Part shown: positions 43,684 to 52,892 of the stretch, one piece after another
Layout of the letters: every line of letters begins with the position of its first letter
Numbering within the stretch: the first letter of the stretch is position 1
Source: Methylophilaceae bacterium 11
GTDB lineage: Bacteria; Pseudomonadota; Gammaproteobacteria; Burkholderiales; Methylophilaceae
Direction of reading: 5' to 3'
Length of the DNA: 64,000 nt
Assembly: GCA_000525025.1 (NCBI GenBank)
Contig: JCKJ01000001.1
Location: forward strand, 2,542,001-2,606,000
Program-made: the position numbers and the translations under genes
Notes under the pieces: model-generated
What the model was told of the DNA's origin: nothing
Databases searched by the model: none
What the model saw: the letters and a program-made list of their open reading frames with translations, nothing else

Positions 43684-44235
43684 CTACCTGACTAGTTTAG
43701 CGATATCTTTGAATGCTTCATGCTGCGCGTTGCCTATCCACTCAAACAGCACAGACTCTGTATTGGTGATGATGCAACCAGCTTCGCGCATTCTGGCAAT
43801 TGCATTGGCATGATTTGTCGGGGCACGTGAAATAATCGCATCCTCCACCACAAACACTTGCTTATGCTGCGCCAGCAAATCGAAAGCTGCTTGCAGTACA
43901 CAGATATGCGCCTCCATGCCTACCAAAATCACTTGGGATTTGTCACGACTAAGTTTTGCATTAAATTTAGGCGCTGCACAGGCAGAAAACGCGGTTTTCT
44001 CAATCACCGGTGCTTGTGGGGCATGCTGTAAGATTTCTGGCAGGGTATGGCCTAAGCCTTGCGGATATTGCTCGGTTAGCAATAGCGGTACGGACAAACG
44101 TTGTGCCGTTTGTGCCAAGGCTTGCACTTGCTTGGTCACAGCCTGCATCGCTTCTGTCTGCATCGCCAAGCTTAGCTTGGATTGCATATCGACAATCAGC
44201 AACTGGCTCGCGTCTATACTGACAATACTCGCCAT
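43684..44235 (-). CDS. Isochorismatase-like cysteine hydrolase
   Basis: A 183-residue hydrolase with the family residues Asp in LLIVDMQSKL, Lys in SQVILVGMEAH/IEKTAFSAC and Cys in EAHICVLQAAFD. The usual substrates are amides such as nicotinamide or carbamates, and the specific one is unknown. The gene lies two bases after the tolC-like gene and three bases before the unknown membrane-anchored gene, so it belongs to the pump operon. Confidence 0.82.
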   Translation of the reverse strand: MASIVSIDASQLLIVDMQSKLSLAMQTEAMQAVTKQVQALAQTAQRLSVPLLLTEQYPQGLGHTLPEILQHAPQAPVIEKTAFSACAAPKFNAKLSRDKSQVILVGMEAHICVLQAAFDLLAQHKQVFVVEDAIISRAPTNHANAIARMREAGCIITNTESVLFEWIGNAQHEAFKDIAKLVR

Positions 44236-44237
44236 GG

Positions 44238-45611
44238 CTAAGGATTTACCGCAACCAACTGTTGATTAATATCGACCAAATCACCCTCACTAATCACACC
44301 GGATGCAGATTTCAAGCGAATGATATTCACCAAATAATTGTAGCGCGCCTGTAATAAATCGCGTTTTGCGCTATAGAGCTGTTGTTGTGCGTTCAGCACA
44401 TCTACACTGGTGCGCACCCCCACTTCATATCCCAACTTAGTGGAGTCCAACTGGCTTTGACTACTCACCAACGCCTGCTCCAACGCTTTGACCTGCGCAA
44501 TACTGCTACTCAAATTAAGGTAAGCGCGCTGCGTTTCCAGATCGGTTTGCCGTCTGGCAAGCTCAATATCATCTTGCGCTTTTTGCTTGTTGTACGCTGC
44601 TTGACGCACGCGAGAACTCACCGCACCGCCTTGATACAACGGAATTTGCAACTCAAACCCTACCGTGGCATTGTCCAAGTCACTCCCGAACCCGTTAGCA
44701 CTGCCATTGCTATAGGTATTGGTAAAGCTGGCCACAGCATCCAAGGTTGGCATGTGGCCGGCATTGGCACGCTCAATGTCTTGCTCGGCCAGCTTAATGG
44801 CATCTTGCTGAATTTGAATATTCAAATTACTTTGCAAGGCTACATCTTGCCAATCTTTCATGCCTTGGCTCAGCTGTACTACTTGAATATCCGATCTCAC
44901 CGTTGCCAATTTCTCCGGTATTCTCCCGGTAATTGCTTGCAACGCACGCTTAGCGATTTCAAACTCATTCTCTGCGGCGATTTCTTGCGACAAAATTAAA
45001 TCGTAACGCGCTTGCGCTTCATTCACATCGGTAATGGTGGCAGTGCCTACTTCAAAAGTGGCTTTGGCTTGGTCCAACTGGCTCAAAATAGCGGCTTTTT
45101 GTGCCTGAATCAGCGCAATACGGTCCTGCGCAATCAGTTCATCAAAATACGCTTGGGTGGTACGTAGCATGAGATTTTGCTGCGTTAAATGTAGTTGCTT
45201 GTCGGCTTGGCTCACCTGCACTTCGCTTTGGTCGATTTGCACCAAGCTATCTTTACGGTAAATAGGCTGGCGTGCCTCAAACTGATAGTTATAGCCTTGA
45301 AAATTAGAACGTCCAGCGGAACGGAACACACTCGCGCCGATAAACTTAATATCGGTGCGTGAGCTAGTCGCGCCAGCACTGAAATTCACATTGGGGCGAT
45401 AACTCGCTTTCGCCTGTTCAATGACTTCTTGTGCCGCACGGTTTGCACTGGTGGCAGAAGCCAAGGTTGGATCATTGGCCATGGCCTGATGATAGATATC
45501 TAACAAATTATTTGCTGGCAAATTGGCAGAGAACTCAGCAGCCGATGCCGCAGTACCAAATAGCAGGCCTTGCAACAATAGCGCCAAGAGGGTTGGTTTA
45601 ATCATAGGCAT
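44238..45611 (-). CDS. TolC-family outer-membrane channel
   Basis: A 457-residue protein with a signal peptide (LALLLQGLLFGTAASA) and the duplicated OEP repeats of TolC: LLDIYHQAMANDPTLASATSANRAAQEVIEQAKASYRPN near the start, and GYEVGVRTSVDVLNAQQQLYSAKRDLLQARYNY in the second half. As TolC it should form a trimeric tunnel crossing the outer membrane for the RND pump encoded just upstream in the operon. The start is two bases from the end of the methyltransferase gene. Confidence 0.9.
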   Translation of the reverse strand: MPMIKPTLLALLLQGLLFGTAASAAEFSANLPANNLLDIYHQAMANDPTLASATSANRAAQEVIEQAKASYRPNVNFSAGATSSRTDIKFIGASVFRSAGRSNFQGYNYQFEARQPIYRKDSLVQIDQSEVQVSQADKQLHLTQQNLMLRTTQAYFDELIAQDRIALIQAQKAAILSQLDQAKATFEVGTATITDVNEAQARYDLILSQEIAAENEFEIAKRALQAITGRIPEKLATVRSDIQVVQLSQGMKDWQDVALQSNLNIQIQQDAIKLAEQDIERANAGHMPTLDAVASFTNTYSNGSANGFGSDLDNATVGFELQIPLYQGGAVSSRVRQAAYNKQKAQDDIELARRQTDLETQRAYLNLSSSIAQVKALEQALVSSQSQLDSTKLGYEVGVRTSVDVLNAQQQLYSAKRDLLQARYNYLVNIIRLKSASGVISEGDLVDINQQLVAVNP

Positions 45612-45613
45612 TC

Positions 45614-46288
45614 TTAAAATTGAAAAGGTTGTGCCTGCGAGGCATTGGTGAGCGGCGCAATGCAGGTTTCAAATAGGACATCTTCTCTAAATGCATGTTC
45701 AGAAATTCTTTGAATCAGTGTGGCTCGCATGACTGGTGCACTACCCAATATGATCAACATACGTCCGCCAATAGTGAGTTGCTGACGCACTTGCGCCGGC
45801 TCGACCGGAGAAGAAGCGCCAAACACAATCACATCGTACGGCGCTTGCTTGCTCCAACCTTGGGCAGCATCACCAACTTCCAATATCACGTTTTGAATAT
45901 GCTGTGCTTTTAAATGCTGCGCGGCGATTGCACTCAATGCAGGTTCGATTTCAACAGAAACCACATCTTTCGCTAGCTTAGCGAGTAAGGCTGCAAAGTA
46001 GCCGATGCCTGTGCCAATGTGCAATACATGGTCAGTCGCTTTAAGGCTTAACGCCTGGAGCATACGTCCTTCCAGTTTTGGGCTCAGCATCCACTGGCCA
46101 TACCCAATCGGAATGTCTAAATCGGCAAACGCCAGCCCTTGATACGCCGCCGGTACAAATTGCTCGCGCGGAATATCGTTGAGCAATTGCAACACGGTAG
46201 GGTCTAACACCTCCCAAGTGCGGATTTGTTGCTCAATCATATTAAAGCGTGCAGTTTCTTTTTTTGTACTTTCTGTGACAGCGTTCAT
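45614..46288 (-). CDS. Protein-L-isoaspartate O-methyltransferase-like protein
   Basis: The ATG at 46288 has GAGG six bases upstream, giving 224 residues. It is Pcm-like: FNMIEQQIRTWEVLDPTVL, REQFVPAAYQGLAFADLDIPIGYGQWMLSPK and the SAM loop VLHIGTGIGYFAALLAKLA. It lacks the usual SGYQ-type Pcm segment order (VGYGQWM here), so it belongs to the Pcm-related family commonly found before tolC in proteobacteria. Whether it repairs isoaspartate is uncertain. Its place within an efflux operon is noteworthy. Confidence 0.83.
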   Translation of the reverse strand: MNAVTESTKKETARFNMIEQQIRTWEVLDPTVLQLLNDIPREQFVPAAYQGLAFADLDIPIGYGQWMLSPKLEGRMLQALSLKATDHVLHIGTGIGYFAALLAKLAKDVVSVEIEPALSAIAAQHLKAQHIQNVILEVGDAAQGWSKQAPYDVIVFGASSPVEPAQVRQQLTIGGRMLIILGSAPVMRATLIQRISEHAFREDVLFETCIAPLTNASQAQPFQF

Positions 46289-46368
46289 GCTTAACCTCAT
46301 TATTTCATACACTTAAAATTATAACTGAATTGCTTTGCCTGACGCATTTGCGTTTCGCTAAGTCAGAC

Positions 46369-49300
46369 CTATCTTTCGCTCTGGTCTTTTACCTGTACAC
46401 CATACCAAAATGCGTAGAGCGCTGGTAGAAATAAAACGGTCAGGATAGTTGCAGCCGTTAACCCGCCCATAATCGCCACAGCCATCGGCCCAAAGAACAC
46501 GCTACGGGTAAGCGGAATCATCGCCAAAATAGCGGCGGCGGCAGTGAGCACAATCGGCCGGAAACGACGGATAGTCGATTCTACAACCGCTTCCCAATCT
46601 GCCAATCCGGCAGATTTGTCCTGATCAATCTGATCCACCAGAATCACTGAGTTACGCATGATCATGCCCGATAAAGCAATGGTGCCTAACATAGCCACAA
46701 ACCCAAACGGCATATTAAAGATAAGTAGTGCCGCGGTCACGCCAATCAAGCCCAATGGCGCGGTGAGCATCACCAGCAGCACGCGGGAAAAACTTCTTAA
46801 TTGAATCACCAATAAGGTCATCACCACCGCGATAAACAACGGCACCCCTTTGGCTACCGAGGCGCCACCTTTTGCAGACTCTTCTACCGCACCACCGGTT
46901 TCGACTGTAATGCCCATGGGCAAGTTTGCACGTATCGATTGGATTTTCTCCTCAATTTGTCCGGAAACGACAGGTGCCTGCATATTGCCTTTGAGGTGTG
47001 CACGTACGGTCAGCGAGGGCACGCGATTGCGGCGCCAAATCACGCCTTCTTCAAACGATGAAGTGATGGTGGCGATTTGAGAAAGCGGTACGCTCTTGCC
47101 TGTGTTGGTGTAGACCATTAAATCCGGCAAACGCGATAAATGCGCACGCTCTGCAACCGGACCACGCGCCACGACATCAATGCGCTCGTTACCCTCTCTA
47201 AACTCAGTCACATATAACTCGCTCATGGCACCATTGAGCATATTGGCAATATCCACGGAGCTCACACCGAGCAATCTGGCTTTGGATTGATCGATATTCA
47301 CATGCATGACTTTACTAGGCTCTTCCCACCCCAATTGCACGTTGGCGAGGTTGGGATGCGCACGCATCACTTCTGCAATTTGATGCGCTATCGCCCTGAC
47401 TTGCGGAATATCCGCACCATCCACTCTAAACTGTACTGGAAAACCAACCGGCGGACCGTTTTCCAAACGCAATACCGATGCGCGCAAATTAGAAAAGTCT
47501 CGCTCAAACAACTGGAGCATGTCACTGCGCAAACGCTCACGCATGTCCAAATCTTTGGTCAGGATGACAAACTGTGCAAACCCGCGATGCGGTAGCTGCA
47601 CATCTAACGGCAAGTAGTACCGCGGCGCGCCTGTACCAATGTAGGCCACAAAATTATCAATGGCATGATGTTGCTGATTCCATGTCTGCAGCCAATGCTC
47701 CAACCGCTTCACCTCTGCATTGGTAGCGTGGTAAGACGACCCTTCTGCCAAACGTAAGTCCACCACCAATTCCAGACGTGTAGAATCTGGGAAAAATTGC
47801 TGCTGCACTTTGCTAAAACCAAGCAGAGATAACACAAACAACGCCACAGTAATCAGAATCACCGTTTTTTTGTAGCGCACACAGGCCGTTACCAAACGCC
47901 TAAATGCCTGATAAAAAGCAGTATTGTAAATATCATGATGGTGAACGTCCGAGACGGCTTCACGTAAATTCAACCGCTGTCTTATCCAAACAACCCAAGC
48001 GGGTGTCGTCGATTTTTTGCTGTAATCCGGCAATAAGTGATACCCAAGGTAGGGCACAAAAATCACTGCGGCAACCCAAGAGATGGTCAGCGCAATGGCC
48101 GACACCTGAAAAATAGAACGCGTATATTCGCCGGTAGAAGAAACGGCAGTGGCAATAGGCAAGAAGCCGGCGACGGTCACTAAGGTACCGGTCAACATTG
48201 GCATGGCGGTGGAAGTATAGGCAAAAGAGGCGGCCTTCACGCGATCCCAACCCTGTTCCATTTTAGACGACATCATTTCTACGGCAATAATGGCATCATC
48301 CACCAGCAGCCCCAACGCTAATATCAATGCCCCTAGTGAGATCTTATGTAAGCCGATATTAAAGTTATGCATCACTAGAAACGTGGCGGCCATGACAATT
48401 GGAATAGCAATTGCCACCACAATGCCAGTCCTCAAGCCTAATGACAGCAGACTCACGCCAAGCACAATCACCAAGGCTTCGAGTAAAGATCTGACAAAAT
48501 CCTGTACGGAGTTTGCCACAATCTTGGGTTGGGAGGTGACCGTACTCAATGTCAATCCGACTGGGAGCCTTGCTTGAATATCGCCAATATGCTGATCTAG
48601 ATGCTTGCCCAACGCAATCACATCGCCACCATCACGCATGCTGACGCCTAGCAATAAGGTATCGGTGCCGTTATAGCGCACGGTGTCTTGTGGCGGGTCT
48701 TCAAAACCACGATACACACGCGCAACATCACCCAGCTTATATTCTTGTTTTTGTGCGCGTATACGCAAGTTGCGCAAATCCTCTAACGTCAGCAAGCGGC
48801 CGGATACATCAATACGAATACGCTCATTCGGCGATTCAAACGTGCCGCCGCGCACCACTGCATTTTGCGTTTGTAGCATTTGCAGTAACTCTGTAGCACT
48901 AATGCCTAATGTGGTCAGTTTGGCATTTGAGATTTCTACAAAAATACGCTGCTCTTGCTCGCCAAAAAAATCTACTTTGGCAACATCTTTAATGCGTAGT
49001 AGCTCCGCACGGATACGCTCAGCTTGCTGCTTGAGGGCAAAGTTATCAAAGCCGTCGCCGGTCAGCGCGTACATACTGCCGTAAACATCACTGAACTCAT
49101 CGTTAAAGGTCAAGCTTTCCACATTTTGTGGAAGCGTATGGCGAATATCGCCCACTTTTTTGCGGACTTGATACCAAATATCGGGGATTTCTTTAGAGAA
49201 AGTGTCGTCTTTGATGACAACAAAGATAAGCGAAAGACCTGGGCGGGAATAACTGCTTGAGTAACCTAAATGCGGTACTTCCTGAACCTTCTTTTCAATT

Positions 49301-49563
49301 TTATCGGTAACCTGTTGCTCAACTTCTAACGCGCTGGCACCTGGCCACGTCGTTCGGATCAGCATCACTTTAAATGTAAATGGTGGGTCTTCCGATTGCC
49401 CCAGCTGGGTATAGGAAAATATACCGGCGACTGTGAGCATCAACATTAAATACAGGACGATGACCTGATTGTTAAGTGCCCAAGTCGATAAATTAAATCC
49501 GCCGCTAGAAGGCTGACCGGACGTATCGTTACCTGTGTCTTGCGAGCTATCCGTCGGCCTCAT
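46369..49563 (-). CDS. RND multidrug efflux permease
   Basis: The 1064-residue inner-membrane pump has the HAE/AcrB layout: TM1 near residue 35, a large periplasmic loop with the pore and docking parts, TM2-6 (LLEALVIVLGVSLLSLGLRTGIVVAIAIPIV... and GLLVDDAIIAVEMM with the proton-relay Asp pair). A second loop and TM8-12 (LIGVTAALLIFNMPFGFVAMLGTIALSGMIMRNSVILVDQID) follow. It would exchange protons for drugs, moving them with its adaptor and TolC. The ATG overlaps the adaptor gene end by one base. Confidence 0.9.
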   Translation of the reverse strand: MRPTDSSQDTGNDTSGQPSSGGFNLSTWALNNQVIVLYLMLMLTVAGIFSYTQLGQSEDPPFTFKVMLIRTTWPGASALEVEQQVTDKIEKKVQEVPHLGYSSSYSRPGLSLIFVVIKDDTFSKEIPDIWYQVRKKVGDIRHTLPQNVESLTFNDEFSDVYGSMYALTGDGFDNFALKQQAERIRAELLRIKDVAKVDFFGEQEQRIFVEISNAKLTTLGISATELLQMLQTQNAVVRGGTFESPNERIRIDVSGRLLTLEDLRNLRIRAQKQEYKLGDVARVYRGFEDPPQDTVRYNGTDTLLLGVSMRDGGDVIALGKHLDQHIGDIQARLPVGLTLSTVTSQPKIVANSVQDFVRSLLEALVIVLGVSLLSLGLRTGIVVAIAIPIVMAATFLVMHNFNIGLHKISLGALILALGLLVDDAIIAVEMMSSKMEQGWDRVKAASFAYTSTAMPMLTGTLVTVAGFLPIATAVSSTGEYTRSIFQVSAIALTISWVAAVIFVPYLGYHLLPDYSKKSTTPAWVVWIRQRLNLREAVSDVHHHDIYNTAFYQAFRRLVTACVRYKKTVILITVALFVLSLLGFSKVQQQFFPDSTRLELVVDLRLAEGSSYHATNAEVKRLEHWLQTWNQQHHAIDNFVAYIGTGAPRYYLPLDVQLPHRGFAQFVILTKDLDMRERLRSDMLQLFERDFSNLRASVLRLENGPPVGFPVQFRVDGADIPQVRAIAHQIAEVMRAHPNLANVQLGWEEPSKVMHVNIDQSKARLLGVSSVDIANMLNGAMSELYVTEFREGNERIDVVARGPVAERAHLSRLPDLMVYTNTGKSVPLSQIATITSSFEEGVIWRRNRVPSLTVRAHLKGNMQAPVVSGQIEEKIQSIRANLPMGITVETGGAVEESAKGGASVAKGVPLFIAVVMTLLVIQLRSFSRVLLVMLTAPLGLIGVTAALLIFNMPFGFVAMLGTIALSGMIMRNSVILVDQIDQDKSAGLADWEAVVESTIRRFRPIVLTAAAAILAMIPLTRSVFFGPMAVAIMGGLTAATILTVLFLPALYAFWYGVQVKDQSER

Positions 49564-50663
49564 TAATGTACGTCCTCTACCGTTGCCTGTGCCATATTGG
49601 GTGAAGTCAATTGTGGTATCACTTTTTGTCCTTTGACCAAGGTGTGCACCCCAGCAACTGCAATCATCTCACCGGCTTGTAGGCCCTGCGTAATCTCTAC
49701 ACCGTGCTCGGTAAACATGCCTGACGTCACGGTCCGTGGTGACGCAACGCCTTGTGTATCAATCACCCACACTTGATGTTGACCATGGTCTTGCGTCAGT
49801 GCTGTACTGGGCACAACGATAGCTTGTGTCTCACTACCGCCTAAAGCCACACCAGCGGTCATGCCAATTTTTAATTGTTGATCGGCATCCAGCACTGCAA
49901 TCCGCACATCAAAAGCACGTGTCGCGGCATTGGCAGCAGGCGCAATCTCACGCACCTTGCCTTGATAGGTTTTTTCAATATTTGCCCAAAGCTTTACCTG
50001 CGCAACTTGGCCAACTTGCAACGCTGCCATGCGCGATTCCGGCACAGCGATCAGCACTTCGATATGCTGGTAATCAACAATCTGTGCCACTGTTTGGCCA
50101 GCGGCGACCACTTGACCTGGTTCAGCTGTAATTTGCGCAATGATGCCATCGCGGTCGGCGACTAATTTGGTGTAATTGGATTGATTGCCTGTGACCGCAG
50201 ATTGCGATTTCACTTGTTTCAGACGCGCGACAGACGTTTTGAATTCGGCCTCACGTAAATCTAACGCAGATTTGGAAATGAATTGTTTATCAAACAATAG
50301 ACGCTGACGATCAAGCTCTGCTTTAGCCAAGGCATAATTGGCCTCTGCTGCTTGTACATCAGCATTGGCAGCTTGCGTACTCAAATTGGCATCATTGGCA
50401 TCAATGGTGGCCAGCACTTGGCCTTTTTTGACTTGCGCCCCCACATCTACCAATCGTGCCGTAATTTTTCCGGCAATTCTAAACCCCACATTGGATTCGT
50501 AGCGTGATTTCACCTCGCCCACCAACACCAGATCGCTCTCGGATTGTGTGTGTGCACCCACTTTCATCACCAGCGCCGGACGGGGCGGGGTGATAGGTTC
50601 TTTGGGCTGTTCACAGGCACTCAACAGTAGCGGCAACAGCAATAAAAGGTATTGTTTATTCAT
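49563..50663 (-). CDS. RND efflux periplasmic adaptor lipoprotein
   Basis: A 366-residue membrane fusion protein with a lipobox (LLLLPLLLSAC, Cys17), an N-terminal beta strand, and a lipoyl half-motif (GVRFRIAGKIT-like: VGFRIAGKITARLVDVGAQVKKGQVLATID). A coiled-coil hairpin (AEANYALAKAELDRQRLLF) and the second lipoyl/barrel part (IAQITAEPGQVVAAGQTVAQIVDYQHIEV) follow. It bridges the RND permease and TolC in the periplasm. It overlaps the TetR gene end by 8 bases. Confidence 0.9.
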   Translation of the reverse strand: MNKQYLLLLLPLLLSACEQPKEPITPPRPALVMKVGAHTQSESDLVLVGEVKSRYESNVGFRIAGKITARLVDVGAQVKKGQVLATIDANDANLSTQAANADVQAAEANYALAKAELDRQRLLFDKQFISKSALDLREAEFKTSVARLKQVKSQSAVTGNQSNYTKLVADRDGIIAQITAEPGQVVAAGQTVAQIVDYQHIEVLIAVPESRMAALQVGQVAQVKLWANIEKTYQGKVREIAPAANAATRAFDVRIAVLDADQQLKIGMTAGVALGGSETQAIVVPSTALTQDHGQHQVWVIDTQGVASPRTVTSGMFTEHGVEITQGLQAGEMIAVAGVHTLVKGQKVIPQLTSPNMAQATVEDVH

Positions 50664-51291
50664 ATTTTTCTTTCAGTAAACCCGATAGCATGAGTTGTTG
50701 CATCACGTTCAGCCTGTCTTCAATAGGTCGCCATTGAATCCAGTCATCCTCCGCCATGATGATTTGTAGCGCACACACACCGTGCATACCCGCCCATACG
50801 GTTTGTGCGATCAACTCAGCATCTTGCAACGCATCTTTAAAGCCACCAGCCAAATATACATCGTTAATCACCATTTTTAGCTGAAAATAGGCATCTTGTT
50901 CTGCATTATTTTGTTGGAGTGCGGTTTGCGATGGCGTATAGGGCAAATGCGGCGTCATAAACATCAGCCGATAGTGATTTGGGTAGGTCAATGCAAACCT
51001 TGCATAACCTTGACCAAACGCGATCATGCGTTCAATCGGGTCTGCAATGGCCAAGATTTCTTTAAGAGTTGTGGCGAGCCTGAGAAAATCCGTATCGCAG
51101 ATGGCTCTGAGCAAAGCTTCTTTATCGGCAAAGTGCAAGTAAATGCTGGTAGCAGAATAGCCAATGCGTTTGGCAATCTCGCGCATGGTCACAGCCTCTA
51201 TGCCTTTACTCACAAATAAATCACGGGCGTGATCAATAATCAGCATTCTAAGCTGCTCGCGCGCTTGTTCTGTTTTAGGCTTGGGGGGCAT
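50656..51291 (-). CDS. TetR/AcrR-family regulator of the efflux operon
   Basis: A 211-residue repressor with the N-terminal helix-turn-helix (FVSKGIEAVTMREIAKRIGYSATSIYLHFADKEALLRAI) and an all-helical ligand domain containing ALTYPNHYRLMFMTPHLPY and AQTVWAGMHGVCALQII. It is the first gene of the pump operon, so it probably represses its own transcript. Paired palindromes 70-100 bases upstream are likely its operator. Confidence 0.87.
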   Translation of the reverse strand: MPPKPKTEQAREQLRMLIIDHARDLFVSKGIEAVTMREIAKRIGYSATSIYLHFADKEALLRAICDTDFLRLATTLKEILAIADPIERMIAFGQGYARFALTYPNHYRLMFMTPHLPYTPSQTALQQNNAEQDAYFQLKMVINDVYLAGGFKDALQDAELIAQTVWAGMHGVCALQIIMAEDDWIQWRPIEDRLNVMQQLMLSGLLKEKYE

Positions 51292-51362
51292 AATAAATGA
51301 CGATAGTACCTACTTACTGACCAATCTCTTTTCACATCTATTGCATAGGTCAGAATACGTTA

Positions 51363-51389
51363 TTAACAGCGTTAAGTTAACACCGTTAA
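51363..51389. promoter_or_regulatory. Double palindromic operator upstream of tetR-type gene
   Basis: TTAAC-AGC-GTTAA (51363-51375) and TTAAC-ACC-GTTAA (51377-51389) are two 13-base palindromes 14 bases apart in register. They sit upstream of the TetR-led efflux operon, the usual position for autorepression. Confidence 0.6.
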
Positions 51390-51418
51390 TTATTTGTGTC
51401 AACGCCATGCATATATGA

Positions 51419-52804
51419 TTACTTTAGTTGATATTGTTCTAACTTATACCAGAGTGAGCGCTCGCTGATTTCCAGCAATTTAGCTGCTTTGGCCTTGTTG
51501 CCTTTACATGTCTGCAACGCTTCTTCAATAAGATGCCGTTCCAGTTGCTCTGTCGCATGCGGGATTGAATAAGTATGCGCTAAAGACCCCTCACCTTGTG
51601 GTGTAACCCCGCCCAACAAGCCTGCATTTAGCACAGCCATGGCGCCGCCACTTTGGCCCACAATATCCGCAGGCAAATGGGCCGGCGTAATAGGGTTACC
51701 GCCCGATAGAATGGCAGCACGCTCAAGTACATTTTCCAACTCACGTACATTGCCAGGCCAGCGATACGCTTGCAAACACGCGAGCGCAGCATGGCTCAAG
51801 GTTGCGCCGCGCTTGGCTAAAAAATGGGGTGCAAGCAAGGCAATGTCCTCTTCACGATCCCGCAAGGCGGGCGAAATCAACTGAAACACATTCAGCCGAT
51901 AATACAAATCTTCGCGCAGCTTGCCCTCTTTCACTGCTTGCAATGGATCGCGATTGGTGGCTGCCACCACACGAATATCCAAGCTCAGTTGACGATTTCC
52001 GCCCAGTTTTTCGACCACGCCTTCTTGTAGCACACGCAACAATTTTGCTTGTAAATGAATCGGCATTTCGGTGATTTCATCTAAAAACAGTGTACCGCCA
52101 TCCGCCAATTCAAACTTACCTATCCGTTCTTTAACGGCGCCGGTGAATGCGCCTTTTTCGTGACCAAATAGCTCTGATTCCAAAATATCGGCTGGAATGG
52201 CAGCGCAGTTCACAGCCACAAATAACGCGTCTTTTCTGGGGGAGGCGGCATGCAAGGCTTTGGCAATCAATTCTTTGCCGGTGCCTGTTTCACCGGTAAT
52301 CAATACCGTGGCTTTTTCTGGCGCTACTTGCTGGATGTATTGCTTCAGGGCAAGCATCGGTTTGCTTTGCCCAATCAACCCGCTTTCTGTTGGTTGCTGA
52401 TCTGCCTTCAAATAGCGGTTTTCTAATGCAATACGGTTATTCGATAGCGCTTTTGCAATCGCGATTTCCAAGGTTTCCAGCTCAAACGGACGCAAAATAT
52501 AATCGGATGCGCCCAGCTTCATGGCCTCTACCGCTGTTTTAATTTCGCCTTGCGCAGTCACCATAATGACTGGCAACTGTTCAAACTGCTGACGAATCTG
52601 CGCAAGCAACTCCAGTCCGTTCATGCCCGGCATATGCAAATCACTGACCACACAATCTACGCTGTGCTCCGCTAGCGTGCTGAGCGCTTGTTTGCCATCC
52701 GCAGCTACCAAGGCTTTATAGCCAGCTTGGCGCAGACTAATTTCTAGCAATCTGCGCATATGCGGCTCATCATCTACCGCTAAAATTGTTTTTAATGTTT
52801 CCAT
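51419..52804 (-). CDS. Sigma-54-dependent response regulator (NtrC type)
   Basis: The 461-residue protein has an N-terminal receiver ([16 protein letters not shown], phosphoacceptor Asp in [16 protein letters not shown]). The AAA+ domain has Walker [14 protein letters not shown], the sigma-54 contact loop GAFTGA and Walker [11 protein letters not shown] Fis-type DNA-binding helix-turn-helix is at the end ([24 protein letters not shown]). It would activate sigma-54 promoters when phosphorylated by the upstream kinase. I found no convincing -24/-12 site in the short nearby intergenic gaps, so targets are unknown. Confidence 0.9.
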   Translation of the reverse strand: METLKTILAVDDEPHMRRLLEISLRQAGYKALVAADGKQALSTLAEHSVDCVVSDLHMPGMNGLELLAQIRQQFEQLPVIMVTAQGEIKTAVEAMKLGASDYILRPFELETLEIAIAKALSNNRIALENRYLKADQQPTESGLIGQSKPMLALKQYIQQVAPEKATVLITGETGTGKELIAKALHAASPRKDALFVAVNCAAIPADILESELFGHEKGAFTGAVKERIGKFELADGGTLFLDEITEMPIHLQAKLLRVLQEGVVEKLGGNRQLSLDIRVVAATNRDPLQAVKEGKLREDLYYRLNVFQLISPALRDREEDIALLAPHFLAKRGATLSHAALACLQAYRWPGNVRELENVLERAAILSGGNPITPAHLPADIVGQSGGAMAVLNAGLLGGVTPQGEGSLAHTYSIPHATEQLERHLIEEALQTCKGNKAKAAKLLEISERSLWYKLEQYQLK

Positions 52805-52810
52805 GTATTT

Positions 52811-52892
52811 ACTTTAACTTGGCTTCACTTTAACTTAGCTTCACTTTAACTTGGCTTCACTTTAACTAAGGCTTCACTTTGAATAGCGCTTC
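52811..52892. repeat. 16-17 base tandem repeat between kinase and regulator genes
   Basis: Three nearly identical 16-base units ACTTTAACTTGGCTTC (52811, 52827, 52843) are followed by two diverged 17-base units (52859, 52876). They fill the gap and run into the stop codon of the kinase gene. The unit resembles the end of that gene (minus strand GAAGTAAAGTGAAGC), suggesting slippage from coding sequence. Confidence 0.8.

Noticed and set aside
52811-52892. Possible CRISPR array
   Set aside because: The units are contiguous 16-17-base tandem repeats without spacers, and no cas genes are nearby.
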